Shown here: positions 9,084 to 17,369 of the stretch, in pieces
Position numbering within the stretch: position 1 is the stretch's first letter
Layout: each line of letters starts with the position of its first letter
Source of the DNA: Bartonella sp. HY328
GTDB taxonomy: Bacteria; Pseudomonadota; Alphaproteobacteria; Rhizobiales; Rhizobiaceae
Length of the DNA stretch: 64,000 bases
Assembly (NCBI RefSeq): GCF_025449335.1
Contig: NZ_CP104883.1
Span: 1,976,501 to 2,040,500 of the forward strand
Direction: 5' to 3'
The notes under the pieces: model-generated
Database searches by the model: none
Told to the model about the DNA's origin: nothing
Seen by the model: the letters and a program-made list of their open reading frames with translations, nothing else
Position numbers and translations under genes: made by a program

Positions 9084-10338
9084 TAAAAGCAGACAATATT
9101 TTGCTTGACGGCAACACGGTTAAATAACTGACTCCCCCAAAAAATTGCATTATTGTTGCAACTTAAAGACGAAAAACACCCAAAAGCGCATAAATTTATA
9201 GGTCATTTTAGAGTCTGGCTTATTTGACAACCCAATACCACCCAAACAAATATCGTAACTGCTTTACATAAAACCTTAAACAGAAACGGAAAAGGGCGCG
9301 AAAACTCCAAAAAATATTGCTCCAATAACAAATTTATAGATCAATCGAACAAGCGCCCTTCTCACCCTCGTAGATGAGTATATTGAATTTATTTCTGTAT
9401 TTAGAAGTAAAAAGTGGCTATTGAAAAAAAACTACAAATAACGGTAGCGATATTGAGATATCGTTAGTTGTAAAGATACGAGATAAATATCAAAAAGTAT
9501 TAATACCAAACGCATTAATATAAACATCCCGCAAATTTGGCTATGCATAGATATATCATTTTATCACGATATTATCGATGATGAAGTTTCAAAAGTAAGA
9601 ATAGATTTTATAGACATTCAAAAATTGCCCATTTATACCCAATTCAACCATATCTTCGGGCTGATTTAAAGATATCAGTAAAGCGCGGGATAAATTAAAA
9701 TCACAACCAATAAAATCCAGTACACAAACAAAAATTTATAAAAAATGTGAATAAAAATTTAGATTGCCATCAGCTTACATAACCAACTAAATTGTCTATG
9801 ACATTAAAAACTTAGATGTAAATATTGAGATAAAATATATTAATCTCTATGAATAAAACTTTGACATAAATGTATAAGATTAATAGCGGTATCAATGGAA
9901 AAATTTCAACGCTACCCCAAACACCTAATGTAAGACAAGTAAAAAACTTACAGAAAAACAGCACTCTATCACAGTTTTTACAAAGCTATTTAAGCAGGCC
10001 GTTTCTGAAAATTACCATTGGCAAACATTATTTACACATTACAACAAAAAGCAACCATTCTTACACTTCATGTTTATGCGCAGATTGGTTACAATCCGCT
10101 TAACACAACAATATCCTATAATTACAGATAAATGGTTATATTTTAGCCGTCCACCTCACCTATATCAACAAATTATAATATTATTTATCTGCTTAAGTGC
10201 ATGATATTTAGCACTAGGGCGTATTTATTTTTTTTAAAGGGCTTATTTTTCTTTCGTAAATGTGCCACTATTTTTTCAAAGGTCATTCGCCTTTGGAACA
10301 AAATGATAACGTCGATCGTCATATTTAGGAGGAAATTC
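9084..10338. other. Long gene-free AT-rich region
   Basis: No convincing gene was found in these 1255 bases on either strand. A 77-codon frame near 9870-10103 has no ribosome-binding site or family resemblance. An 8-base inverted repeat (9292-9299 and 9353-9360) is separated by 53 bases and is of doubtful meaning. Near the right end, a strong AGGAGG site at 10328-10333 serves the next gene. The rest may be decayed sequence. Confidence 0.5.
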
Positions 10339-11244
10339 ATGAAAAAGGCATTTATCGCCTTTGCTGCTACTGCCCTATTTGGCCTTAGCGCTGCGGCACA
10401 AGCACAAACTGCCGACACACTTGAAAAACTTAAGCAAACAGGTGAAGTCACCTTAGGTGTGCGCGAATCTTCTGGCCTTGCTTACACAATTGGCGCAGGA
10501 AAATATGTCGGCTTTCATACTGAAATGGCCGAACGTATTGTTGATGATATTTCCAAAAAAATTGGTAAGCCTCTAAAAATAAAGTACCTGCCAATTACTT
10601 CAGCCAATCGCATTCCGCTCGTGCAAAATGGTACCTATGATTTTGAATGCGGCTCAACCACCAATAATCGTTCACGCGCAGAAGAAGCTTCATTTGCTTA
10701 TACTACTTATGTAGAAGAAGTTAGAATTGCGGTTAAAAAAGATTCTGGGATTAATTCGATTAACGACCTTAATGGTAAAACCGTTGCTACCACTACTGGA
10801 ACGACCTCTGTGCAGACCTTGCGCCGCAACCAACGAGCTGAAAATATTCGTTTTAGGGAAATGCAGGGCAAAGATCACGCTAATAGCTTTATTTTGTTAG
10901 AAAGCGGGCGTGCCGACGCTTTTGTTATGGATGGCTCCATTCTAGCTGCCAATATTTCTAAAGCTAAAAATCCTGCCGACTTTAAAATTCTAGATGAAGT
11001 CCTATCTGTTGAGCCAATTGCATGCATGTTACGCAAGGGTGACGATAATCTTAAAAAAGAAATTGATGAAAGTATTGTGCGTCAGGTAAAAGATGGATCA
11101 CTTGAAAAGCTTTATAATAAGTGGTTTTTGGAACCAATTCCTCCAGCAAATGTTGTCGTAAACCTTCCACTTTCTGCAAGTACCCGCAATGCATGGGACC
11201 ACCCTAACGACAAGCCTATGGAAGATTATCCAGAAAACAAGTAA
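10339..11244 (+). CDS. gltI: Glutamate/aspartate-type ABC transporter, periplasmic binding protein
   Basis: Periplasmic receptor that hands an amino acid, probably glutamate or aspartate, to the membrane permease. I choose the ATG at 10339 because AGGAGG lies 6 bases upstream and the product then begins with a clean signal peptide (MKKAFIAFAATALFGLSAAAQA, about 22 residues). The mature part is a type II SBP_bac_3 fold with VRESSGLAYTIG near the N-terminus and the typical C-terminal lobe block RKGDDNLKKEIDESI. Its length of 301 residues matches E. coli GltI (302). Substrate is inferred from family resemblance and from the permease and ATPase genes downstream. Confidence 0.85.
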   Translation: MKKAFIAFAATALFGLSAAAQAQTADTLEKLKQTGEVTLGVRESSGLAYTIGAGKYVGFHTEMAERIVDDISKKIGKPLKIKYLPITSANRIPLVQNGTYDFECGSTTNNRSRAEEASFAYTTYVEEVRIAVKKDSGINSINDLNGKTVATTTGTTSVQTLRRNQRAENIRFREMQGKDHANSFILLESGRADAFVMDGSILAANISKAKNPADFKILDEVLSVEPIACMLRKGDDNLKKEIDESIVRQVKDGSLEKLYNKWFLEPIPPANVVVNLPLSASTRNAWDHPNDKPMEDYPENK

Positions 11245-11257
11245 CACCAATTCATCG

Positions 11258-11285
11258 CTAAAAGGCAGCTTACACTGCCTTTTAG
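11258..11285 (+). terminator. Hairpin after gltI
   Basis: A perfect 11-base-pair stem (11258-11268 with 11275-11285) with a 6-base loop begins 14 bases after the gltI stop. The following sequence is A-rich rather than T-rich, so it may stabilise the gltI mRNA 3' end and lower expression of the downstream genes rather than terminate fully. Confidence 0.55.
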
Positions 11286-11531
11286 TAAAATATTAAGAAA
11301 AAGGAATATCTAATTGTAATATACAACAATATAGCTTTAAAGATTAAATAGAACGATAAAAATTGAGGCTGATAATATACTGGTTTATTAGCCTTTGTAA
11401 AATAATCGCTGTGATTTTATAATACTTTTCAAAGCTATTGACGAACTTTCAATTGAATAAAACGAAGTTTTTCCGAGATTGTCGTTTTCCTAAAATATTA
11501 CAGTTAACTATTATGTGGTTTTATTTTAATT

Positions 11532-11769
11532 AAAAGGTGTTACTCCCAAGCATTTTAGCGTTGAAATTATTGTGCTTGCAGGTCCTCATTTTGAGTATAT
11601 AGACCTATGCATGTTGACATTGATAAACAACATGAAGGATATTGATAAACCGCATTACAATGGGTTTACGGTTGTAGTTTTAGGTGAGTTTATCACGCAA
11701 TAGCAACCGATTAGCACTTTTTTGGATGAAAAGTGTGATCGTATTTTACGTTTTTGGGCAAATAATTAA
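11532..11769 (+). pseudogene. Possible decayed ORF fragment inside the glt transporter gap
   Basis: One plus-strand frame reads about 78 codons with protein-like composition, including VEIIVLAGPHFEYIDL and NGFTVVVLGEF, interrupted by a single TAG at 11701 and ending with TAA at 11767. It has no usable start codon or ribosome-binding site. I do not recognise the family. It may be a relic or simply a chance open frame in AT-rich DNA. Confidence 0.25.
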
Positions 11770-11944
11770 GTCCTTTAACGCGTTTAAACATTATTTTTAT
11801 AGCGTTGGTTACTCCAAACCTGGCACTCATAAAGAGCGATAAACCCTATAAAATCAAAGTAATATAGTGTTTTATTCTTATAAAACATTATGGAATATCA
11901 GAGTTAAAAATGAAATTTCGTTTTTAACATAGTGGAGCAGCTCA

Positions 11945-12727
11945 ATGGCGCTTGATTTTAGTTTTTTATGCAAGGATACGACTGATCCGATATCTATCGC
12001 ACCGACCATACCTGGTTGCTTTGGTAATTACGAAGACTTTACACAAACTTATCTAGATTCTCTGTTGGGAAGTTTTCTAAATACCATTTTGTTATCTGTG
12101 GGCGGTCTCATTCTTGCTGTTATATTTGGCTTTCTAATTGGTACGATAAGAACATTGCCTAATAATCCAATATTAAGATTTTGGGCATCTTGCTGGGTAG
12201 AGATCTTTCGTAACATTCCTATTTTGGTTCTTGTATTTATTTGCTATTTTGTATTACCCTATATAATTATCCCACTTGGTGATTTAGCAAATAAATACGA
12301 ATATTTTGGTCTTGTCTTAGTGATATTGGCACTTGGATTTTTTACCTCAGCTCGTATTGCCGAACAAGTACGCGCAGGTATCGCCGCCATTCCAACAGGG
12401 CAAAGATATGCGGCACAGGCTTTAGGATTTACAACATTCCAAACCTATCGCTACGTTTTGTTGCCACGAGCACTGCGTACTATTATGCCGCCACTGACTT
12501 CAGAATCTATGGGAATTGTAAAAAACTCTTCTGCTGCAATGGGCGTTTCAATCGCAGAGTTAATACGTTACCTTAATAATACGATTGAATTGACCAACCG
12601 AAATTATGAAGTTTTCATTATCATAACCGTCCTTTATGTCATTTTAGCTTTAGTGGTATTCTTTATAATGTCTATGCTTCAGCGATATTTGCGCATTCCT
12701 GATAATGATACAAATGGAAGGAATTAA
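11945..12727 (+). CDS. gltJ: Amino-acid ABC transporter permease (GltJ-like)
   Basis: Inner-membrane subunit of a polar amino-acid importer (HisM/GltJ family), 260 residues with about five hydrophobic segments. The cytoplasmic EAA-type coupling loop is visible around residues 136-165 (EQVRAGIAAIPTGQRYAAQALGFT region). The N-terminal 40 residues before the first membrane segment are longer than in HisM but match GltJ. A ribosome-binding site GGAGCAG precedes the ATG. It lies 6 bases before the second permease gene. Confidence 0.88.
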   Translation: MALDFSFLCKDTTDPISIAPTIPGCFGNYEDFTQTYLDSLLGSFLNTILLSVGGLILAVIFGFLIGTIRTLPNNPILRFWASCWVEIFRNIPILVLVFICYFVLPYIIIPLGDLANKYEYFGLVLVILALGFFTSARIAEQVRAGIAAIPTGQRYAAQALGFTTFQTYRYVLLPRALRTIMPPLTSESMGIVKNSSAAMGVSIAELIRYLNNTIELTNRNYEVFIIITVLYVILALVVFFIMSMLQRYLRIPDNDTNGRN

Positions 12728-12733
12728 TAAGAC

Positions 12734-13435
12734 ATGAACTTTTTAGATTTCCTTCAAACAATAGGCATAAATCTTCATTTTGATTTTTCTTTCGTAAGCT
12801 GGGATTATGTAAAGGAATATCTCTTAGAAGGTTTTTATTTCAGTGTTGGAATGACTATTCTTGCAACCATATTAGGCGTAATTTTTGGCACGCTACTCGC
12901 TTTAGGTAGATTATCAAAAATTCCGGTACTTTCTCAAATCATTACATTTTATATTGTTGCGATGCGCTCACTTCCACTTATGTTAGTGATCTTGTGGTTT
13001 TTCCTTTTAATTCCATTAGTGACAGGGAAAGTGCTGGGTGTTTTCTTATCCGCTTTGATAACATTCTCAGCCTTTGAAGCCGCTTATTTTGCTGAAATTA
13101 TGCGAGCCGGGATTCAGTCTATTCCGCGAGGACAGTTTCAGGCTGGAGAAGCTTTAGGCATGACTTATTGGCAAAGAATGAAAATTGTTGTCTTACCGCA
13201 AACTTTTCGAAATATGTTACCAATTTTATTAACTCAGGTAATTATTCTTTTTCAAGATACGTCACTTGTCTACGTCATCAGTGGTTTAGATCTTTTTAAA
13301 GGTTTTACTCAAGCCGCTAATAACAGCCATGCTAATGAAAACTACATTTTAGCTGGTGTAACATATTTTATTATTTGTTTTTCACTGTCTCTCTGTGTCA
13401 AACAACTACAAAAAAGAATTGCAATTATTCGCTAA
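12734..13435 (+). CDS. gltK: Amino-acid ABC transporter permease (GltK-like)
   Basis: Second inner-membrane subunit, 233 residues, five or six hydrophobic segments. The EAA coupling loop (AGIQSIPRGQFQAGEALGMT, about residues 127-146) is conserved. With GltJ it would form the heterodimeric pore. It is immediately followed by the ATPase gene, so gltJKL form one unit. Confidence 0.88.
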   Translation: MNFLDFLQTIGINLHFDFSFVSWDYVKEYLLEGFYFSVGMTILATILGVIFGTLLALGRLSKIPVLSQIITFYIVAMRSLPLMLVILWFFLLIPLVTGKVLGVFLSALITFSAFEAAYFAEIMRAGIQSIPRGQFQAGEALGMTYWQRMKIVVLPQTFRNMLPILLTQVIILFQDTSLVYVISGLDLFKGFTQAANNSHANENYILAGVTYFIICFSLSLCVKQLQKRIAIIR

Positions 13436-13450
13436 TTGAAGGAAAAAACA

Positions 13451-14206
13451 ATGTCCTCTACTCATTCCCATATGATTGAGATGAAAGATGTCTCTAAATG
13501 GTACGGGCCATTCAACGTCTTAAAAGACTGCTCAATGAATATTGACAAAGGCGAGGTTGTGGTTGTTTGTGGGCCATCAGGCTCTGGTAAATCAACACTA
13601 ATCAAAACCATTAATGCGCTAGAGCCATTTCAAAAAGGTGAGATTTGGATAAATGGCACTGCAGTTCATAGCAAGCAGACCGACCTACCAAAATTGCGTA
13701 GCCGAGTTGGTATGGTGTTCCAACATTTTGAGCTGTTTCCGCATTTGTCAGTTTTAGATAACCTTACCATTGCACAAATTAAGGTTTTAAAACGTAATAA
13801 AGTAGAAGCGGAAGAAAAAGCATTAAAATATCTTGATCGTGTTGGCTTGATCGAACATAAAAACAAGTTTCCTGGTCAACTTTCAGGCGGGCAACAGCAA
13901 CGTGTTGCTATCGCACGTGCTTTGACCATGGACCCAATTGTTATGCTGTTTGATGAACCAACATCAGCATTAGATCCTGAAATGGTTGGTGAAGTGCTTG
14001 ATGTTATGATCAGTCTTGCCAAAGAAGGCATGACCATGATCTGCGTTACCCATGAAATGGGTTTTGCCCGCAAGGTTTCAAACCGCGTTGTCTTTATGGA
14101 TAAAGGCCAGATTTTAGAAGATTGCAGTAGTCAAGAATTTTTTGATGATGCAAGCGCAAGAACACCGCGTGCCCAAGACTTTTTATCAAAAATTCTTAAT
14201 CATTAA
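13451..14206 (+). CDS. gltL: Amino-acid ABC transporter ATP-binding protein (GltL-like)
   Basis: Cytoplasmic ATPase driving the importer, 251 residues. I choose ATG 13451, preceded by GAAGGA; a TTG 15 bases earlier is also in frame. Walker A GPSGSGKST is at 41-49, the Q-loop lies in VGMVFQHFELFPH, the signature LSGGQQQRVAIARAL and Walker B VMLFDEPTSALD follow, and the H-loop is in CVTHEMGFA. It ends the gltJKL unit and is followed by a strong terminator. Its identity as a polar amino-acid transporter ATPase is firm; the substrate is inferred. Confidence 0.9.
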   Translation: MSSTHSHMIEMKDVSKWYGPFNVLKDCSMNIDKGEVVVVCGPSGSGKSTLIKTINALEPFQKGEIWINGTAVHSKQTDLPKLRSRVGMVFQHFELFPHLSVLDNLTIAQIKVLKRNKVEAEEKALKYLDRVGLIEHKNKFPGQLSGGQQQRVAIARALTMDPIVMLFDEPTSALDPEMVGEVLDVMISLAKEGMTMICVTHEMGFARKVSNRVVFMDKGQILEDCSSQEFFDDASARTPRAQDFLSKILNH

Positions 14207-14235
14207 ACTTTGATGCCGCTATTGCCTTTTTAACC

Positions 14236-14273
14236 AAAACGCCGCTTATGAAATATTTCATAAGCGGTGTTTT
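14236..14273 (+). terminator. Rho-independent terminator of the glt importer
   Basis: A near-perfect palindrome with 12 paired bases on each side (14242-14253 with 14256-14267), extended by an AAAAC/GTTTT pairing, is followed by a T-rich stretch. It lies 30 bases after the gltL stop and could work in both directions. Confidence 0.8.
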
Positions 14274-14401
14274 ATCTTTATATAACAAGATAGCTTTTAG
14301 TCATAGTCTAACCAAAATTTTTGACTGCTTAAATAACTTGCTTTAAAAGTGCTATTTTTTTGATGGTACAATAGAATAGCACTCTATCTCATTACAAAAA
14401 A

Positions 14402-15424
14402 TTATCGCCAGCCAAGTTCTGGTGCAATATAGCGCAAGATAGATTCAATCACATGGGCATTATATGCAACCCCCAATTGATTGGGAATGGTCAGCAATAA
14501 GGTATCAGCTTCCTTAATCGCTTCATCTTGCGCCAATTGCTTAATAAGTGCTTCTGGCTCATCAGCATAGCTTCTACCAAAGACAGCGCGAGTGCTTTCA
14601 CCAAGATAACCAAACCTATCGCTATCATCGCGCGTACGGCCAAAATAAAGCCGATCTTCATCACTAACCAATGGGAAAATGCTACGGCATACCGACACGC
14701 GCGGTGCAAAACCATGTCCAGCCTCTGCCCATGCAGCCTTATAGGTGCGTATTTGCTCAGCCTGCTGAACATGAAATGCCTTACCATTTTCATCATCTTT
14801 CAAGGTAGAGCTTTGTAAATTAAAGCCCATTTTTGCCGCCCAAATAGCCGTTTTATTGGAACCTGCTCCCCACCAGATGCGGCGTTTTAAACCATCGGAA
14901 TGTGGTTCTAACCGCAATAATCCGGGGGGATTTGGAAACATTGGCTGCGGATTGGGCTTTGCAAAACCAACCCCATCAAGCAAGTTGAAAAATTCCACAC
15001 CATGGCGGCGCCCCATATCGGCATCGCTTTCGCCTTCACGCGGTTGATAGCCAAAATAACGCCAGCCATCAATGACTTGCTCTGGTGATCCCCGGCTAAG
15101 ACCAAGCTGCAAACGACCACCAGAAATAAGATCAGCAGCACTGGCATCTTCCACCATGTAATGGGGATTTTCATAGCGCATATCAATAACCGCTGTACCT
15201 ATCTCGATACGCGATGTTTTAGCAGCAATTGCACTTAAGAGTGGAAATGGTGATCCTAATTGCTGTGCAAAATGATGAACACGTGAATATGCCCCGTCAG
15301 CACCAATCTCCTCAGCTGCAACGGCTAGGTCTATAGTTTGTAGCAAAACGTCAGAAGCATTGCGTGTACCCGAATGTGAATCATCGCGCCAATGGCCAAA
15401 GGATAAAAAACCAATTTTTTTCAT
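14402..15424 (-). CDS. LLM-class flavin-dependent oxidoreductase (luciferase-like)
   Basis: Member of the bacterial-luciferase-like monooxygenase superfamily, 340 residues. The barrel motifs ADGAYSRVHHFAQ, ISGGRLQLGLSRGSPEQV and WWGAGSNKTAIWAAKMG are visible. Such enzymes use reduced FMN or F420 to oxidise diverse small molecules; the substrate here cannot be told. AGGAG lies 9 bases upstream of the ATG. It stands alone between the glt importer and a terminator, so context gives no further hint. Confidence 0.8.
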   Translation of the reverse strand: MKKIGFLSFGHWRDDSHSGTRNASDVLLQTIDLAVAAEEIGADGAYSRVHHFAQQLGSPFPLLSAIAAKTSRIEIGTAVIDMRYENPHYMVEDASAADLISGGRLQLGLSRGSPEQVIDGWRYFGYQPREGESDADMGRRHGVEFFNLLDGVGFAKPNPQPMFPNPPGLLRLEPHSDGLKRRIWWGAGSNKTAIWAAKMGFNLQSSTLKDDENGKAFHVQQAEQIRTYKAAWAEAGHGFAPRVSVCRSIFPLVSDEDRLYFGRTRDDSDRFGYLGESTRAVFGRSYADEPEALIKQLAQDEAIKEADTLLLTIPNQLGVAYNAHVIESILRYIAPELGWR

Positions 15425-15580
15425 ATTATATACTCCTAAAGAGCATAGGCTCTTGTTGACTATAGAATAATGGCGCTAATACTTAGAAACAAGAGCGTTA
15501 ACATCGGAAAACTCCCGACAGATTGTTCACAAAACAGCAACAATCATCAAATTCATAACAAATAACTCTAAATAAAAAAA

Positions 15581-15619
15581 ATCCAGCAATAACCGCACGC
15601 GAGCCGTTTATTGCTGGAT
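15581..15619 (-). terminator. Rho-independent terminator of the O-methyltransferase/PadR operon
   Basis: A 12-base-pair stem (15581-15592 with 15608-15619) with a 15-base loop is followed on the minus strand by eight T residues. It lies about 37 bases beyond the stop of the O-methyltransferase gene. Confidence 0.85.
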
Positions 15620-15655
15620 TAACATTAACTAAAAACACTAAAGAAAAGCTACAAT

Positions 15656-16351
15656 CTACAAAAGCGATTTATACACACTTACCTCAATGCCTGTACCGAA
15701 AGGCAATAACAGGCTTGTTAGATCAGCTTTTTGTTTTAATGCGGCACTGTAGCGAGCAATTTCTTCGCCACCTGGCTTAATCATATTATCAGCGACAATG
15801 ATGGCACTGTCGTTTAATTTTGGATAAAAAAGATCAAGACATGGTGTATATAGATCTTTCCAGAGGTCTAAAAAGACAAAATCAAATTTATCATCTGTCT
15901 TTTCTAAAAAATCAAGCGCATCAGTCACCCGATAATCGACATAGGCATCAAGTCCTGCCTTCACAGCCATTTCTTTTGCATATTGCGATTTATAATCATG
16001 ATATTCCAATGTGGTGACCTTGCCCCCAGTTGCCCTTGCCGCATCGGCAAGCCAAAGGGTTGAATAGCCAAAAGATGTACCAATTTCTAAAATATTGGGG
16101 TTGCGCAAACTACGGATCATAATATTAAGCAACTGACCAGTTTGTGGGCCAATAGCCCTCATTCTTTGGTCTTGCCCGCCATCGCGCCCCCCAATAATTT
16201 CGCGTTTCATTTCCTGTCGCTCTAGTCGCATACGATCATGATATTGGTCTAACACTGCAGTTAATTGCAAGTCAGGATTGACCACAGAAAAATCCTGTGT
16301 TGATCGCTCATTATTGCTTTTGCCAGATGCTAAATTTTCATTATTCATCAT
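15656..16351 (-). CDS. Class I SAM-dependent O-methyltransferase
   Basis: O-methyltransferase of the catechol/caffeoyl-CoA type (Methyltransf_3), 231 residues. The SAM site ILEIGTSFGYSTLWLADAA, the acidic DYRVTDALDFLEK strand and the metal-binding block FDFVFLDLWKDLY ... IVADNMIKPGGEE are visible. The real substrate is unknown. AGGAGAGC precedes the ATG. It overlaps the end of the PadR-family gene by 11 bases, so the two are translationally coupled and the methyltransferase is probably controlled by that regulator. Confidence 0.82.
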   Translation of the reverse strand: MMNNENLASGKSNNERSTQDFSVVNPDLQLTAVLDQYHDRMRLERQEMKREIIGGRDGGQDQRMRAIGPQTGQLLNIMIRSLRNPNILEIGTSFGYSTLWLADAARATGGKVTTLEYHDYKSQYAKEMAVKAGLDAYVDYRVTDALDFLEKTDDKFDFVFLDLWKDLYTPCLDLFYPKLNDSAIIVADNMIKPGGEEIARYSAALKQKADLTSLLLPFGTGIEVSVYKSLL

Positions 16352-17039
16352 GCTCTCCTGCGGTGATTGGAAATTCTATTTCAATACGCGTAATGGTTTC
16401 GTTGACAATCTGCAAAATTTTTGCTGATACGTCTTCATCTCCCTGATGGCGAATTTTGGATTTAACCACATGCCGCAAGCGATCTAAAGCCTCGCGCAAT
16501 TGCGGATTACCGCGCCTTGTCTTTGATCCTTCATCTTCTTTAAAAGTGCGAATGAGCAGTTCATCAGCCAATTGACGATTTGCTTGCAAAAATGCGCTAC
16601 CTTCACTGGTTAAGCTATATTGCTTTTTACCATTTTCAGCCACGGCAATTTCAGTATACCCCATGTCTTCCGTCCACGCTAAAGTCGGATACATAACGCC
16701 CGGACTTGGGACATATTGCCCAGCAAAACGCTCCTCAATTTGGCGCATTAATTCATAACCATGAGCTGACTTTTCACCTATCATAGCCAACAATAATATA
16801 CGCAATTCACCATAATCAAAAAGACGGTTACGACGATGACCTTCGCCACGAGGCCTGCCACCCCGATAACCACCTTTATGGTGATCACCTTGATGATGAC
16901 CACTTCTAGGTTGTCCGCGTTCCCCACGGCGCTCCGCGCCTCGCCCGCCACGTCTCTCGTGGCGACTATAGCTCTCCTCATTCAACTCTTGCTCAACAGA
17001 TTTATGTTCATATTCTAAATTAGATTGATCGTTATTCAT
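16341..17039 (-). CDS. PadR-family regulator with histidine/arginine-rich N-terminal tail (YqjI-like)
   Basis: Winged-helix transcription factor, 232 residues. The PadR domain (about 73-170) contains ELRILLLAMIGEKSAHGYELMRQI and SPGVMYPTLAW. Before it lies a 70-residue tail rich in glycine, arginine and histidine, with His at 12, 27, 48, 49, 53, 54 and 68. This architecture matches E. coli YqjI, in which a His-rich N-terminus senses nickel/iron. A role as a metal-responsive repressor is therefore plausible but inferred; cysteines are absent from the tail here, unlike YqjI. GAGGTAG precedes the ATG. A long inverted repeat at 17127-17165 is a likely operator. Confidence 0.83.
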   Translation of the reverse strand: MNNDQSNLEYEHKSVEQELNEESYSRHERRGGRGAERRGERGQPRSGHHQGDHHKGGYRGGRPRGEGHRRNRLFDYGELRILLLAMIGEKSAHGYELMRQIEERFAGQYVPSPGVMYPTLAWTEDMGYTEIAVAENGKKQYSLTSEGSAFLQANRQLADELLIRTFKEDEGSKTRRGNPQLREALDRLRHVVKSKIRHQGDEDVSAKILQIVNETITRIEIEFPITAGEHDE

Positions 17040-17126
17040 TTCTACCTCGATATTATTTGATTGTTATTTTATGGATAGAACGACTTATGGTTTTCGTTCA
17101 GATTTTATTTTCCATAAAGCAGATAT

Positions 17127-17165
17127 ATTACGATATATAACTAAAATCAAGATATATATCGTAAT
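17127..17165. promoter_or_regulatory. Inverted repeat, probable PadR operator
   Basis: Two perfect 13-base arms, ATTACGATATATA (17127-17139) and its complement (17153-17165), flank a 13-base spacer, about 90-125 bases upstream of the PadR gene. Symmetry, size and position suit a dimeric winged-helix repressor acting on its own operon. Assignment is inference. Confidence 0.6.
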
Positions 17166-17252
17166 TTTTTGTTACAAATAATTTAAGCTAATAAAAGCCT
17201 TTAAATCAAAATACAAAAAATATGCCACAACCCATTATTTTAAAATAAAAAA

Positions 17253-17276
17253 CGCGACTTATAAAAATAAGCCGCG
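17253..17276 (-). terminator. Rho-independent terminator of the aldehyde dehydrogenase gene
   Basis: A 10-base-pair stem with one mismatch (17253-17262 with 17267-17276) and a 4-base loop is followed on the minus strand by six T residues. It lies about 95 bases past the dehydrogenase stop. With the palindrome at 17127-17165 it makes up most of the recognisable content of the 330-base gap 17040-17369. Confidence 0.8.
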
Positions 17277-17369
17277 CTCTAATAGAATCTAGATTTTCTA
17301 GCAAATCAGACATATTTAGATATGGCAGTGCATCGTCGAATTAATGCAACACGTCAACCTTACCCAACA

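Larger units (their letters stand above)
11245..11944. other. Gap within the amino-acid importer locus
   Basis: Seven hundred bases separate the binding-protein gene from the first permease gene. They contain the hairpin at 11258-11285 and the possible ORF relic at 11532-11769. GGAGCAG just before 11945 is the ribosome-binding site for the permease. Otherwise nothing recognisable is present. Confidence 0.55.

Noticed and set aside
9292..9360. Inverted repeat AAGGGCGC ... GCGCCCTT
   Set aside because: Arms are only 8 bases and 53 bases apart; too weak to call a terminator or mobile-element end.
9870..10103. A 77-codon plus-strand frame
   Set aside because: No ribosome-binding site, no recognisable motif, AT-rich composition similar to the surrounding non-coding DNA.
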